NCBI RefSeq assembly: GCF_024199985.1
Contig: NZ_JANARS010000001.1
Span: forward strand, 770,198 to 834,197
Direction: 5' to 3'
From: Nocardioides pinisoli
GTDB lineage: Bacteria > Actinomycetota > Actinomycetes > Propionibacteriales > Nocardioidaceae
DNA length: 64,000 bases
The notes beneath the pieces were generated by a model, which was given only the letters and a program-made list of their open reading frames with translations, was not told the DNA's origin and made no database searches. Both the position numbers and the translations under genes were made by a program. Positions 25,378-34,083 of this stretch are shown piece by piece. Each line of letters begins with the position of its first letter. Positions within the stretch are counted from its first letter, which is position 1.

Positions 25378-26895
25378 ATGTCCGTAGTGAGTCGTGCGCC
25401 CGAGGCTGCTCTGCCTCGACCGAAGGTGCTGCATCGTTCGATCCAGGCCACCGTCCATGAGGCTGACGGAGCGGTCGAGTGGCGCCGACGACACGCCCGC
25501 GCCCTCCTGCTCGGTGATCTCTTCGTCCTCGCGCTCGCGCTCGGGACGGCCCAGGTGATCCGCTTTGGTTCAGCTGCTGCTCCCGAGGTGGACGGTCTGG
25601 GCGTGACCTATCCCGCCCTCGGGCTGGTTCTGGCTGTGGTGTGGTGGGCGTCGCTCCAGATCCACCAGTCGCGGAGTCCGCTCATCGTCGGACACGGACC
25701 GGACGAGTACCGGCGCGTGATCGTCGCGACATTTCGCGTGTTCGCGGTCATGGCCATGATCTCCCTGGCGTTCCAGATCGACGCGTCGCGCCTTTATCTC
25801 GCCACAGCATTCCCTCTGGGTCTCGCCGGACTGCTGGTCGAGCGAAAGCTCGCACGTGTGGGGCTGCACCGTGCGCGTACTCGCGGGGCGGCGACGACGA
25901 AAGTCCTCGTCGTCGGCGGTGCTCGATCTGCTGCACAGCTCACCCGCTGGTTCGACAAGCACCCGACTGCGGGGTACGCGGTGGGCGGTGTGTGGGTGCC
26001 GGACGCACGCACTCCGATCGCGAGCCTGGACGGGTTCGTCGGTCACATTCCGGTCATGTCGGCCAGCCTCGACTTCGCCGAGGCCCTCACCGTCTCAGGG
26101 GCAGGAGCGGTCGTGGTGACCGATACCGAGCACCTCGGGCACGAGTCCTTGCGAGACCTCACCTGGCAACTTGAAGGCACCGGGGTGGAGCTCATGATCT
26201 CGCCCAACGTCCTTGATGTGTCATCCGCGCGCCTGCACCTGAACGACGTCTCGGGCATGCCGATGCTGCACTTGCGGGAGCCGCAGTACGCCGGTGCCGA
26301 CCGCTTCCTCAAGCGCGCATTCGACTTCGTTGGGGCAGCCACGATCCTGTTCATCCTCGCCCCCGTGCTCCTGGTCACCGCGCTTGCGATCAAGCTCGAC
26401 TCGCGGGGACCTGTCTTCTACCGCCAAGAGAGGGTCGGGCGTCACCGCGCGATCTTCAAGATGACCAAGTTCCGCTCCATGGCGGTTGACGCCGAGCAGC
26501 GGCTGGATGGACTGCGGGCGCTCAACGAGTCCGACGCTGTCCTGTTCAAGATTCGGCACGACCCCCGGGTCACGCGTGTCGGACGGTTCATCCGACGCTA
26601 TTCCATCGACGAGCTTCCGCAGCTGCTCGACGTGTTGCGCGGCGAGATGAGCCTGGTCGGCCCGCGTCCATCCCTCGCTGCTGAGGTGGAGCAGTACTCG
26701 GTCCAGATGGGCCGGCGGATGTACGTACGACCCGGCATGACCGGCCTGTGGCAGGTGTCAGGCCGCAGCGACCTGTCGTTCGACGAGGCCGAGCGCCTCG
26801 ACCTCGCCTACGTGGACAACTGGTCCATCACCGGCGATCTCATGATCATGCTGCGCACCGTGCGCGCCGTCACTCGGGGACAAGGGGCCTACTGA
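25378..26895 (+). CDS. Polyprenyl glycosylphosphotransferase (initiating sugar transferase)
   Basis: This enzyme transfers a sugar-1-phosphate to undecaprenyl phosphate, the first step of repeat-unit assembly. The 505-residue product starts at ATG 25378 (GGGGGATGC before it). It has N-terminal membrane helices, a Rossmann-like central part (KVLVVGGARSAAQL), then the catalytic PF02397 domain: membrane helix, DSRGPVFYRQERVGR, KFRSM, and DELPQLLDVLRGEMSLVGPR. It is first in a chain of genes with overlapping stop/start codons (26895, 28052, 29221). Confidence 0.93.
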   Translation: MSVVSRAPEAALPRPKVLHRSIQATVHEADGAVEWRRRHARALLLGDLFVLALALGTAQVIRFGSAAAPEVDGLGVTYPALGLVLAVVWWASLQIHQSRSPLIVGHGPDEYRRVIVATFRVFAVMAMISLAFQIDASRLYLATAFPLGLAGLLVERKLARVGLHRARTRGAATTKVLVVGGARSAAQLTRWFDKHPTAGYAVGGVWVPDARTPIASLDGFVGHIPVMSASLDFAEALTVSGAGAVVVTDTEHLGHESLRDLTWQLEGTGVELMISPNVLDVSSARLHLNDVSGMPMLHLREPQYAGADRFLKRAFDFVGAATILFILAPVLLVTALAIKLDSRGPVFYRQERVGRHRAIFKMTKFRSMAVDAEQRLDGLRALNESDAVLFKIRHDPRVTRVGRFIRRYSIDELPQLLDVLRGEMSLVGPRPSLAAEVEQYSVQMGRRMYVRPGMTGLWQVSGRSDLSFDEAERLDLAYVDNWSITGDLMIMLRTVRAVTRGQGAY

Positions 26896-28055
26896 TGACT
26901 CAAGCCGGCGATCTAGAGGTAAGGGCCGGGGTAATCCCGCGCACCGCCACACTGGTAGCGCATGAATGGATCGAGGCCATCGGCGGTGCCGAGGTGGTTT
27001 TGAAGGAGTTGCTGGACGTTCTGCCTGGCGCCGATGTGATGTGCCTGTGGGACGACGCACCGGGTCGGTTTGGCCGGGACATTCAAGAATCTGTACTGGC
27101 AGAGTCGTGGCTGCGTGGGCGGAAGGCCCTCAGCCTGCCAGTCATGCCTCGCGCATGGAACACCGTTCCGCTCGGGGACTACCAGAACGTGGTCGTGTCC
27201 TCCCACGCTTTCGCCCACCACCTCGCGGGTCGCGCGGCTCGCGAGGGGCGCAACGCCCATGTCTATGTGCACACGCCCGCCCGGTACATCTGGGCTCCGG
27301 AGGTGGAGATTAGGGGCCGCGCCGCACACGTGAGGGCGGCCAGCATCCCCTTGAAGAAGATCGACCGCCGGGCAACGCACTCGGGAGTGCGGTACGCCGC
27401 CAACAGCGAGTTCATCCGCGAGCGGATCCAGCGGTCGTGGGATCGGGACGCGACCGTGATCTATCCCCCGGTCGACGTCGAGCGCATTGGAGCCGTGACC
27501 AGGTGGAGAGACGCTCTGTCGGCCGAAGAGGACCGGCTCTTCTCTGTTCTTCCGAGTGACGGCTACATCCTCGGGGCCTCGCGTTTGGTGTCCTACAAGC
27601 GGCTCGATAAGGCAATTGAGGTAGGCGAGGCGCTGGGAATGCCAGTGGTCATCGCCGGATCGGGCCCGGAGGAGGCTGCGCTGCGGGAGCGGGGCGCATC
27701 CGCGACGGTGCCAGTGCTCTTCACCGGTCGGGTGAGCGATGAGCAGCTCTATGCTCTGTACCAGGAGGCGAGCCTGTTCGTGTTCATGCCGATCGAAGAC
27801 TTCGGGATCATGCCTGTGGAGTGCATGGCTGCTGGCACTCCGGTTTTGGTGAACTCGATTGGAGGAGCGAGGGAGAGTGTGAATGCAGTGGGCCTCGGCG
27901 CCGAGGCAGAGCTCGACGTGTCGCGCTCTGAGTTGGCCGCTGCCGCCGATCGGGCGCTCCTGAGTACCGCCACGCGGCGTGACGATGCGACCTACGAGTT
28001 CTCCCGCACCAGCTTCCGCCACAAGATCCACAAATGGATCGAGGAGACAACATGA
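26895..28055 (+). CDS. Glycosyltransferase, GT4 family
   Basis: The 386-residue product starts at ATG 26895, overlapping the previous stop (ATGA). It has the GT-B layout: an N-terminal acceptor half (ATLVAHEWIEAIGGAEVVL, HTPARYIWAP) and a C-terminal donor half with LGASRLVSYKRLDKAIEVGE, VIAGSGPEE and the ExxxxxxE-type motif (FMPIEDFGIMPVECMAAGTP). It adds one sugar to the lipid-linked repeat unit at the inner membrane face; donor and linkage cannot be read from sequence. Confidence 0.9.
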   Translation: MTQAGDLEVRAGVIPRTATLVAHEWIEAIGGAEVVLKELLDVLPGADVMCLWDDAPGRFGRDIQESVLAESWLRGRKALSLPVMPRAWNTVPLGDYQNVVVSSHAFAHHLAGRAAREGRNAHVYVHTPARYIWAPEVEIRGRAAHVRAASIPLKKIDRRATHSGVRYAANSEFIRERIQRSWDRDATVIYPPVDVERIGAVTRWRDALSAEEDRLFSVLPSDGYILGASRLVSYKRLDKAIEVGEALGMPVVIAGSGPEEAALRERGASATVPVLFTGRVSDEQLYALYQEASLFVFMPIEDFGIMPVECMAAGTPVLVNSIGGARESVNAVGLGAEAELDVSRSELAAAADRALLSTATRRDDATYEFSRTSFRHKIHKWIEETT

Positions 28056-29224
28056 CCCATGTCCTCGTTCTCGGGACGGCGGAATGGGATCAAGCAATCG
28101 CGACCAACCAGCACTACGCAGTACGCGAGCTTTCCGAGCAACACGAGGTCACGTACGTCGAATCCATGGGATTGCGACGCGTCGAGCTTACCTGGCGCGA
28201 CGCTCGGCGGATCTGGGGTCGGCTGCGCCGCGCGAAGGCTGCAGGGCGTACGACGACCGCACGGGTGGTCCCCACGGGTGCGCGCATCGTCTCGCCGGTG
28301 GTGGTTCCGTACCACCGTGGCCCGATTCGAGTGCTGAACGCGTGGCTCTTGCGCCGTCAGGTGCGGCCGTGGCTGTCGTCGGGGGACGACAGGGTGTTGT
28401 GGCTTTACACCCCAGTTACGTATGGGCTTGATCGCGACGCAAGCGCAACGGTCTATCACTGCGTAGATCTGCTCGGGACTTTCCCTGGCATCGACGCGGG
28501 ACTGATCGAGCGCGCGGAGGCAGACGTCGCTCTTGCTGGGGCCGTTGCTGCGGGATCCAGCCCAGCTGTCGTCGAACACCTCGTCTCCATGAAGTTCGAA
28601 CTTGTTCTCTCGTGGCCCAATGTGGCTGATCTGGAGGTCTTTGGGCACGAGTCCGACGATGCGCCGGAAACTCTGCCGCAAGCTGTCTTCGCAGGAAACC
28701 TCACTGCCCGAAAGGTCGACTTCGATCTTCTACGAGCACTTCTGCAGCAAGGCGTCAAACTACATCTAGCTGGTCCGGTGTCGGAGGGAGGCGGAGCAGA
28801 CCAGAAGCTGGTTGATGACCTTATGGCTGCTGGCGCGGTCCACCATGGGCTGCTGTCGCCAGCCGAGCTCGCTCATCTCTATCGCCAGTGCACCGTAGGT
28901 TTGATTCCCTATGTGGAGAGCGACTACACCCAGGGCGTGAGCCCGCTCAAGACCTACGAGTACCTTGCTGCAGGACTTGCTGTGGTATCGACCGGTGTGC
29001 CCTCTGTCGCCCCTGTTGCTGGGGACGTCGTGGTGTGCGAGCCGCGTACGTTCGTCCCTGAAGTCGTCTCAGCCGTGTCCGCCGGTGTCCCCAATAAGGA
29101 CACAGCGGCTCGTCGGCGGGCAATCGCGTCCGATCACGGATGGTCCGCTCGAGGCGAAGAGATGCGCCGGCTAGTGGACTCGCTCATCGCAGAGTCTGGG
29201 AATCTGCGGGCGAGCCGCCCGTGA
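28052..29224 (+). CDS. Glycosyltransferase, GT-B fold
   Basis: The 390-residue product starts at ATG 28052, overlapping the previous gene by 4 bp. MTHVLVLGTAEWDQAIATNQ opens a GT-B N-terminal domain. The C-terminal half has VFAGNLTARKVDFDLL, LHLAGPVSEGGG and GLIPYVESDYTQGVSPLKTY followed by EYLAAGL, a GumK/GT4-like donor site. Codon use is less GC-biased than in the flanks of the window. It is part of the coupled polysaccharide operon; sugar specificity is unknown. Confidence 0.85.
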   Translation: MTHVLVLGTAEWDQAIATNQHYAVRELSEQHEVTYVESMGLRRVELTWRDARRIWGRLRRAKAAGRTTTARVVPTGARIVSPVVVPYHRGPIRVLNAWLLRRQVRPWLSSGDDRVLWLYTPVTYGLDRDASATVYHCVDLLGTFPGIDAGLIERAEADVALAGAVAAGSSPAVVEHLVSMKFELVLSWPNVADLEVFGHESDDAPETLPQAVFAGNLTARKVDFDLLRALLQQGVKLHLAGPVSEGGGADQKLVDDLMAAGAVHHGLLSPAELAHLYRQCTVGLIPYVESDYTQGVSPLKTYEYLAAGLAVVSTGVPSVAPVAGDVVVCEPRTFVPEVVSAVSAGVPNKDTAARRRAIASDHGWSARGEEMRRLVDSLIAESGNLRASRP

Positions 29225-30321
29225 CCCGTCCAGTGCACATCGCCATTGTTGTCGGGGCCGGGGCCTTCGGTGGGGCGGAGAAGTATCTTCAGCTGCTGGC
29301 GGGAGAGCTGATCCGGTTAGGTCACCGCGTGACGTTGGTGGGCCGCTTTGAGGGCGATCTGCCCGACGCCGTGCAGCGAGTGAGTGTCCCGCTAGGTCCC
29401 AAATGGGGACTCAAGACGTGGCGCACCTCATTGCTTAATGCGCGGCGCGAACGACGTCAACTGTTGGACGTGTTGGAGCAGATTCAGCCGGATGTGATTC
29501 ACCTCCAGTACAAACGGGAGCAGATCCTTCTGTCAGGACCTGCATCGCGGCTCGGCCGAGTGGTGTGGACCGAACATGGTGTGCTCCCCGCTGGATTGGC
29601 TGGGCTCGTGCTTGCAGGCGCCTACAAGCGAGCGGCGCGTTCTGTCTCGCTAGTAGTGGCAGTGTCGGATGCCGTGGGTTCGGCAGTGCTCCAGACTGCT
29701 GGCGTTCCCCCTCATAAAGTACGCGTGATCTTGAATGCGGTGGATACCCAGGCGATCCGGCCAGGCCCGAGCGAGCGGCGTGCCGCACGGGCGCACTTCG
29801 CCTTCTCTCACGATCGGCGTGTGATCTGTTGTCTGTCACGACTTGAGTACCCAAAGGGCGTAGACCGGCTCATTGCTGCTCTGAGCGAACTCCCGCAGGA
29901 GTTTGTTCTCTTGATCGCCGGGGCCGGAGATGCCTCCAGCGAATTGAAGGAAGCCGCAGCACCGTTCAATTCTCGTGTCATCTTTACTGGGCACCTAGAC
30001 GACGTGCGGCAAGTTCTTCACGCCTCGGACGTATTTGCGCTTCCATCACGTGCGCCGGAGGGGTTGCCTTTGAGTCTGCTCGAGGCTATGGCTGCCGGGC
30101 TACCTACCGTGGTCACGGCAGACGCCGGACTCGCGGACAAGGCTCACGAGTTAGGGGCGATTGTGAGCGACCCGTCCCCCGAGGGGCTGGCTGCATCGCT
30201 GCGCCGGGCTCTGGAGGAGCACGATCATGCTGTGCGGTCACGAGGCGCAGTTCTCCGCTACGGTCTGCCGGCATGGGGCGAGGCGACGGAAGCCGCATTT
30301 GTGCGAGGGCAGCAGTCGTGA
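29221..30321 (+). CDS. Glycosyltransferase, GT4 family
   Basis: The 366-residue product starts at GTG 29221 within the previous stop (GTGA), so translation is coupled. Signature regions: VGAGAFGGAEKYLQLLAGEL near the N-terminus; ICCLSRLEYPKGVDRLIAAL, LLIAGAGD and FALPSRAPEGLPLSLLEAMA in the donor half with its paired glutamates. Several codons end in A or T (TTGAAT, CTTGAG), unlike the core genes. It should act on the same lipid-linked oligosaccharide as its neighbours. Confidence 0.9.
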   Translation: MTRPVHIAIVVGAGAFGGAEKYLQLLAGELIRLGHRVTLVGRFEGDLPDAVQRVSVPLGPKWGLKTWRTSLLNARRERRQLLDVLEQIQPDVIHLQYKREQILLSGPASRLGRVVWTEHGVLPAGLAGLVLAGAYKRAARSVSLVVAVSDAVGSAVLQTAGVPPHKVRVILNAVDTQAIRPGPSERRAARAHFAFSHDRRVICCLSRLEYPKGVDRLIAALSELPQEFVLLIAGAGDASSELKEAAAPFNSRVIFTGHLDDVRQVLHASDVFALPSRAPEGLPLSLLEAMAAGLPTVVTADAGLADKAHELGAIVSDPSPEGLAASLRRALEEHDHAVRSRGAVLRYGLPAWGEATEAAFVRGQQS

Positions 30322-30458
30322 CCGATCGATGTCAGACGGTGCGCAGTCTGGCGAATCCCGCGCAGACCCCTGCTGGCGCGGACTTCTACACACCGTCAAA
30401 TGAGCCCACTCGATCTGCCTGCTCGAGATTGTGGCCCGTAAGCCCGGTGGCGTAACTA

Positions 30459-31652
30459 GTGCCGCGCGCTGGGGTTTATGCGCTCTCAGTCGTGTTGCTG
30501 GCGCTGGCGAGTCTGCTGGCAATTCCGGCCATGGTTGCCGCTGGCGGCGCCTCCGCCTGGGCGGCGGCAGCGGTAGGGCAGTCTTTGGGCGCCGTCTGCT
30601 TCGTCCTTGTCAGCTTCGGCTGGGGCGTCAACGGTCCCGCCGAAGTTGCAGGGTTGACAGCGCCGGAGCGCCGCGTTTACTTCGCGAACTCGGTGAAGGC
30701 AAGGGTGGTGCTTGCGATGGTGTTCCTCCCCACCCTCGCAGTAGTCGCGGGAGGGCTTGCTCCCTCGTACGCCGGATACGCCGCCCTCGGGTTGTTGAGC
30801 ACCGGACTCACGGGATGGACCTCCGGCTGGTACTTCATCGGCACGCGCAGCGCGTGGACCCTGTTCTTTGTGGACACAATCCCGAGGATTATCGGAACGT
30901 TCATCGGAATTGGGATGACAGTCGGATTCGGATTGTCCGCGTGGTGGTGCTTGGCGGGCACGACCCTGGGGGTGTTCGCGGCCGCGGTTCTGCAGACCGG
31001 TCTTGTTCTAGGACGTGATCTTTCAATCGTTCGCATGACGTCAATCCGAGACGCTCTTCGCGCGCAGTTGGGTTCTGCATGGGTGGGCTTGGTAGGCGCG
31101 GCCTACCTCGCGCTACCTATCGCGCTGGTCGCGCGGGTTGATGCTTCAGCACTCACCACGTTCGCCATGATGGACAAGCTCATGAAACAAGGCACTACTG
31201 CGATGGGACCGATTCACAGCGCCTTGCAGGGCTGGGTACCGCACGGCGTTGATGCCGCGAGCATCCGTCGGCGAAGCACGGTGGCGATCCGTGTGAGTGC
31301 GCTGTTGGTCGTCGCAGCCACGGTCGGTGCCAGTCTCGTGGGCGAACCGGTCGCGTCGCTTCTCTCCGCCCGAACGATCCAGTTGAGTCCGATCGAAGCC
31401 GGCCTCATTGGTCTGGCGGGCGGTCTGTACTTCCTCGAGGGGGTGATGGCGCGGGCAGCGTACGTACCCATACTTGGCACCCGAGGCTTGGCCTGGCGCA
31501 CATCCGTCGGCGTCTGCATTGGCCTTTTGGCAATCGTGTTCTTGACCATGGTGGGTGGGGCTGCAGGCGCAATGGCGGGATTCGGTTTGGGACTCGTCGT
31601 CCGTCTCACGCTCGTCGGCCTACGCGTAGGCGCGGTCACCCGTCATACGTGA
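30459..31652 (+). CDS. Wzx-like polysaccharide flippase
   Basis: The 397-residue, highly hydrophobic product has about twelve predicted membrane helices (for example LSVVLLALASLLAIPAMVAA, VVLAMVFLPTLAVVAGG) and few charged residues, as in the MOP/Wzx superfamily that moves lipid-linked repeat units across the membrane. The GTG at 30459 is the only start after an upstream stop and has a poor ribosome site. It is separated from the glycosyltransferase by 137 bp with nothing recognisable. Flippases are hard to assign by sequence, so context supports this call. Confidence 0.75.
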   Translation: MPRAGVYALSVVLLALASLLAIPAMVAAGGASAWAAAAVGQSLGAVCFVLVSFGWGVNGPAEVAGLTAPERRVYFANSVKARVVLAMVFLPTLAVVAGGLAPSYAGYAALGLLSTGLTGWTSGWYFIGTRSAWTLFFVDTIPRIIGTFIGIGMTVGFGLSAWWCLAGTTLGVFAAAVLQTGLVLGRDLSIVRMTSIRDALRAQLGSAWVGLVGAAYLALPIALVARVDASALTTFAMMDKLMKQGTTAMGPIHSALQGWVPHGVDAASIRRRSTVAIRVSALLVVAATVGASLVGEPVASLLSARTIQLSPIEAGLIGLAGGLYFLEGVMARAAYVPILGTRGLAWRTSVGVCIGLLAIVFLTMVGGAAGAMAGFGLGLVVRLTLVGLRVGAVTRHT

Positions 31653-32479
31653 TCGAGAAGGCCCCAAAGGTCGAAGTAGTCGAGCGTTGCCCGCATCTGG
31701 GCATCGTTCTGCGACTCGCCGACGTTTGTTCGGAAGAGGCCGACGCGCTGCGATCCGCGTCTTGTGGGGGGATCTAAAGGCCTGGGGCCGACTTGGCGTG
31801 TCGGTGTTTGTTCAAGCAACGCCATCGCCTTGAACCAGATGTCGTCCGCGGTCGGACAAAGGTTCATAGCGAGGTCCATGTCGCTGACGGTCGCGGAAAG
31901 TGATTCAGGCGGATAGAGAATCCCTCCGACGCCAGTAAGGAACGTGCGGTTGGGTGGTGTGTTACGGGTGGCAGGCGGCCACTCGACATAGGGGGCCAGT
32001 TCGCGCTTGCAGCCGGTGATTCTCGTCCCACGGTGACCAACGATGGAGTTCGCATCCGCAAGGTGCGCAGTGAGCAGGTCGCGGAGCCAACTCCGCGGGT
32101 AGTAGACGTCATCATCTGCTGTGATCAACGTCCGTGCTGGGAGCGACTCCAGCGTTGGGATCAACTTCTTGTAACTGCGCGTGTTGCCGGGCACCATGAC
32201 AATCTTCAGGCCGCGTTCCTGGAGCGCGAGAAGACTTCTGGGCAGGTCAACTCCGGCGAACTCGTCACGAGAGAGGGTCAAATGGATGCTGGCTGGTGTT
32301 ACGTCACCCCTGAGAATGGATCTGATCGTTAACGCCACCCCGCCAATCCTGGCGGGAAATGTTGTCAACGTGACGACAGCATCCGTCGTGCTGCCCGTGC
32401 ATCGATCCTGAGGGCGGAGCGGCAACTGCGTGCGTAGGTTGGCGGACGCCCGGTGGACTTGTGCGGTGGCACGATTCAT
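31643..32479 (-). CDS. Putative GT-A-type glycosyltransferase
   Basis: I start at ATG 32479, which overlaps the stop of the ligase-like gene (ATGA); the longer frame to 32668 would run into that gene. The 278-residue product has VVTLTTFPARIGGVALTIRS at the N-terminus, LSRDEF, RTLITADDDVYYPRSWL with the DxD-type acidic cluster, and GVGGILYPP. These resemble capsule-associated glycosyltransferases. It is probably a late transferase of the same polymer. It overlaps the convergent flippase gene by 10 bp at the 3' end. Confidence 0.75.
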   Translation of the reverse strand: MNRATAQVHRASANLRTQLPLRPQDRCTGSTTDAVVTLTTFPARIGGVALTIRSILRGDVTPASIHLTLSRDEFAGVDLPRSLLALQERGLKIVMVPGNTRSYKKLIPTLESLPARTLITADDDVYYPRSWLRDLLTAHLADANSIVGHRGTRITGCKRELAPYVEWPPATRNTPPNRTFLTGVGGILYPPESLSATVSDMDLAMNLCPTADDIWFKAMALLEQTPTRQVGPRPLDPPTRRGSQRVGLFRTNVGESQNDAQMRATLDYFDLWGLLDHV

Positions 32480-33846
32480 GCAGGCAGGTGTTCCTGTGTG
32501 AGGGCCGAGCGACGCGACGGGACCGGAGGTGACGGCATCGAGCTCGGCCACAGTGACACGCAGAAGAGTGTGGCTGCCAACATGAGAGATCGCGGCTCTC
32601 CGTACACAGAGGTGTTGTCGCCCATGCCATGGGAGAAAACCCACAACATGCCAGACCAAGCCCAGCATCGGGCGGTCAGGTCGCCCGGAGATTCAGGGAC
32701 GAGCATCAGCCGGCGAAGCCCCAGCCCAAGGGTGATCGCAATGAATGCCACCGTCAACGCGGCTGCGACGAGCCCCGCGTCCGCCCAAGCGGATATCACC
32801 ACATTGTGCGGCGGCCAGTCGCTTCGGCCGATGAGCCTCTCCATTGCAGGCTTCCATCCACCGAATCCCAATCCGAGGATTGGATTCTCCCTGAAGAGAT
32901 CCAGCGCTGCCCCCCAGAGGCGCATCCGGGTGTCGAAGCTGAACTCGGATTTGGTGCTGAAGACCGGAAACACCCGTTGCAGAACGGTTGGCAACAAAAT
33001 CGCGGCGATTGCTGCGAACGGGGCGAGGACAACCAACTCGCGTCGCCCGGACCTGCTACGCGCCGCCCTACGGAGGGCCACGACCACCAAGGGCACGATC
33101 ACTGCGAGGACTGCCCCGGTCTTCGACCCGGTGAAGAACACAGCGGCGAAGGCGGTGAGGCCGACGAGTCGGAATCGAATCCGAGGACCAACCGCATTGG
33201 CCGCGAGCAGGGAGACGGCGCTGATGCCGAGCAGGAGCGAGGCCGCATTCCCATTGACAATGAGGCCGCCAGCCTTTTCGGGGTCGATCACGTTGTTGGC
33301 CGCTTCTCCGGTCAGCGCGAGACCGGTGGATCCGAGCAGCGGCACCATGGCCGGTGACGCATAAAAGGCCGCTTCGACGCTTGGGTCGAGTCGGAAGGCA
33401 ACCGTAAGAACACTCTGGAGGGCCACCCACAACAGGGAGGCGTCAGCCACGATCGATAGAGCGTTGACCCGCTCGTCGAGAGCTCTCCACACAACCAAGA
33501 GGCCGCCGACAAACATTACGAGACGAGCCCCCACGATCACTGCTTGCTCGGCGTCTAATGACCAGACAATGGCTAGGAGCGAGGCGGCGACCAGTCCGGC
33601 AATCACGCTAGTCCCCGGAGGCGCAGACCGACGCCTTCGCATCGTGCTCTCCGTGAGGGCGCACACGGCTGCGCCCAGCAGCCAGACTTGGGCCAGCGGA
33701 AGTTCCACGCCTGGGATAAAGAACTGAGGAATGCAGAGGAATGCGGTCGTCCACAGACGAATTCGCGGCCCCATCGTCGCGCACAGAAGAATGGCCGCTA
33801 CAAGCGTGGCGCCAAGAGTGAGCAAAACGAGTCTCCAACTGTCCAC
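32476..33846 (-). CDS. O-antigen ligase/polymerase-like membrane protein (Wzy-type)
   Basis: The 456-residue protein has about ten to twelve membrane helices and, before the last ones, a periplasmic loop with FRENPILGLGFGGWKPAM and WPPHNVVISAWADAGL; the G(I/L)G...HN pattern marks the O-antigen ligase/Wzy superfamily. It likely polymerises or attaches the repeat units outside the membrane. Together with the flippase and the two BY-kinases it points to a Wzx/Wzy-dependent pathway. Confidence 0.85.
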   Translation of the reverse strand: MDSWRLVLLTLGATLVAAILLCATMGPRIRLWTTAFLCIPQFFIPGVELPLAQVWLLGAAVCALTESTMRRRRSAPPGTSVIAGLVAASLLAIVWSLDAEQAVIVGARLVMFVGGLLVVWRALDERVNALSIVADASLLWVALQSVLTVAFRLDPSVEAAFYASPAMVPLLGSTGLALTGEAANNVIDPEKAGGLIVNGNAASLLLGISAVSLLAANAVGPRIRFRLVGLTAFAAVFFTGSKTGAVLAVIVPLVVVALRRAARSRSGRRELVVLAPFAAIAAILLPTVLQRVFPVFSTKSEFSFDTRMRLWGAALDLFRENPILGLGFGGWKPAMERLIGRSDWPPHNVVISAWADAGLVAAALTVAFIAITLGLGLRRLMLVPESPGDLTARCWAWSGMLWVFSHGMGDNTSVYGEPRSLMLAATLFCVSLWPSSMPSPPVPSRRSALTQEHLPA

Positions 33847-34083
33847 GACGAGCAGCCACCCGGCCAGGCTGGTTGCGTAGCAAGGTCATCATATTCGGAA
33901 CCCCAGACGTCTGTCCCGGCGTTCGCGAGCACGCTCCCGCAGAACAGCCGGACGAGCGCCCCCGCGGTCCGAAACCTAGTCGATCAGCACCGGACGCGAC
34001 ACCGATGATGAAAGCCATCGGTAGCGATCGGGCGGACCTTCACCCGTGCTGACCTGGCACCGAAATCGACTTAGAGTTCGAGC
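33847..34083. other. Intergenic region with a hairpin after cysN
   Basis: ACCGATG (34001-34007) and CATCGGT (34016-34022) can pair across ATGAAAGC, downstream of cysN on its strand; it may end the cysDN transcript but no T run follows. The rest of the 237 bp must hold the promoter of the ligase-like gene; I see no clear boxes. Confidence 0.35.

Noticed and set aside
30322..30458. Small gene between the glycosyltransferase and the flippase
   Set aside because: The short frame there has no ribosome site and non-coding-like composition.
33608..34018. 136-residue - strand frame upstream of the ligase-like gene
   Set aside because: It overlaps the first helices of the ligase-like protein in another frame and has no recognisable features.
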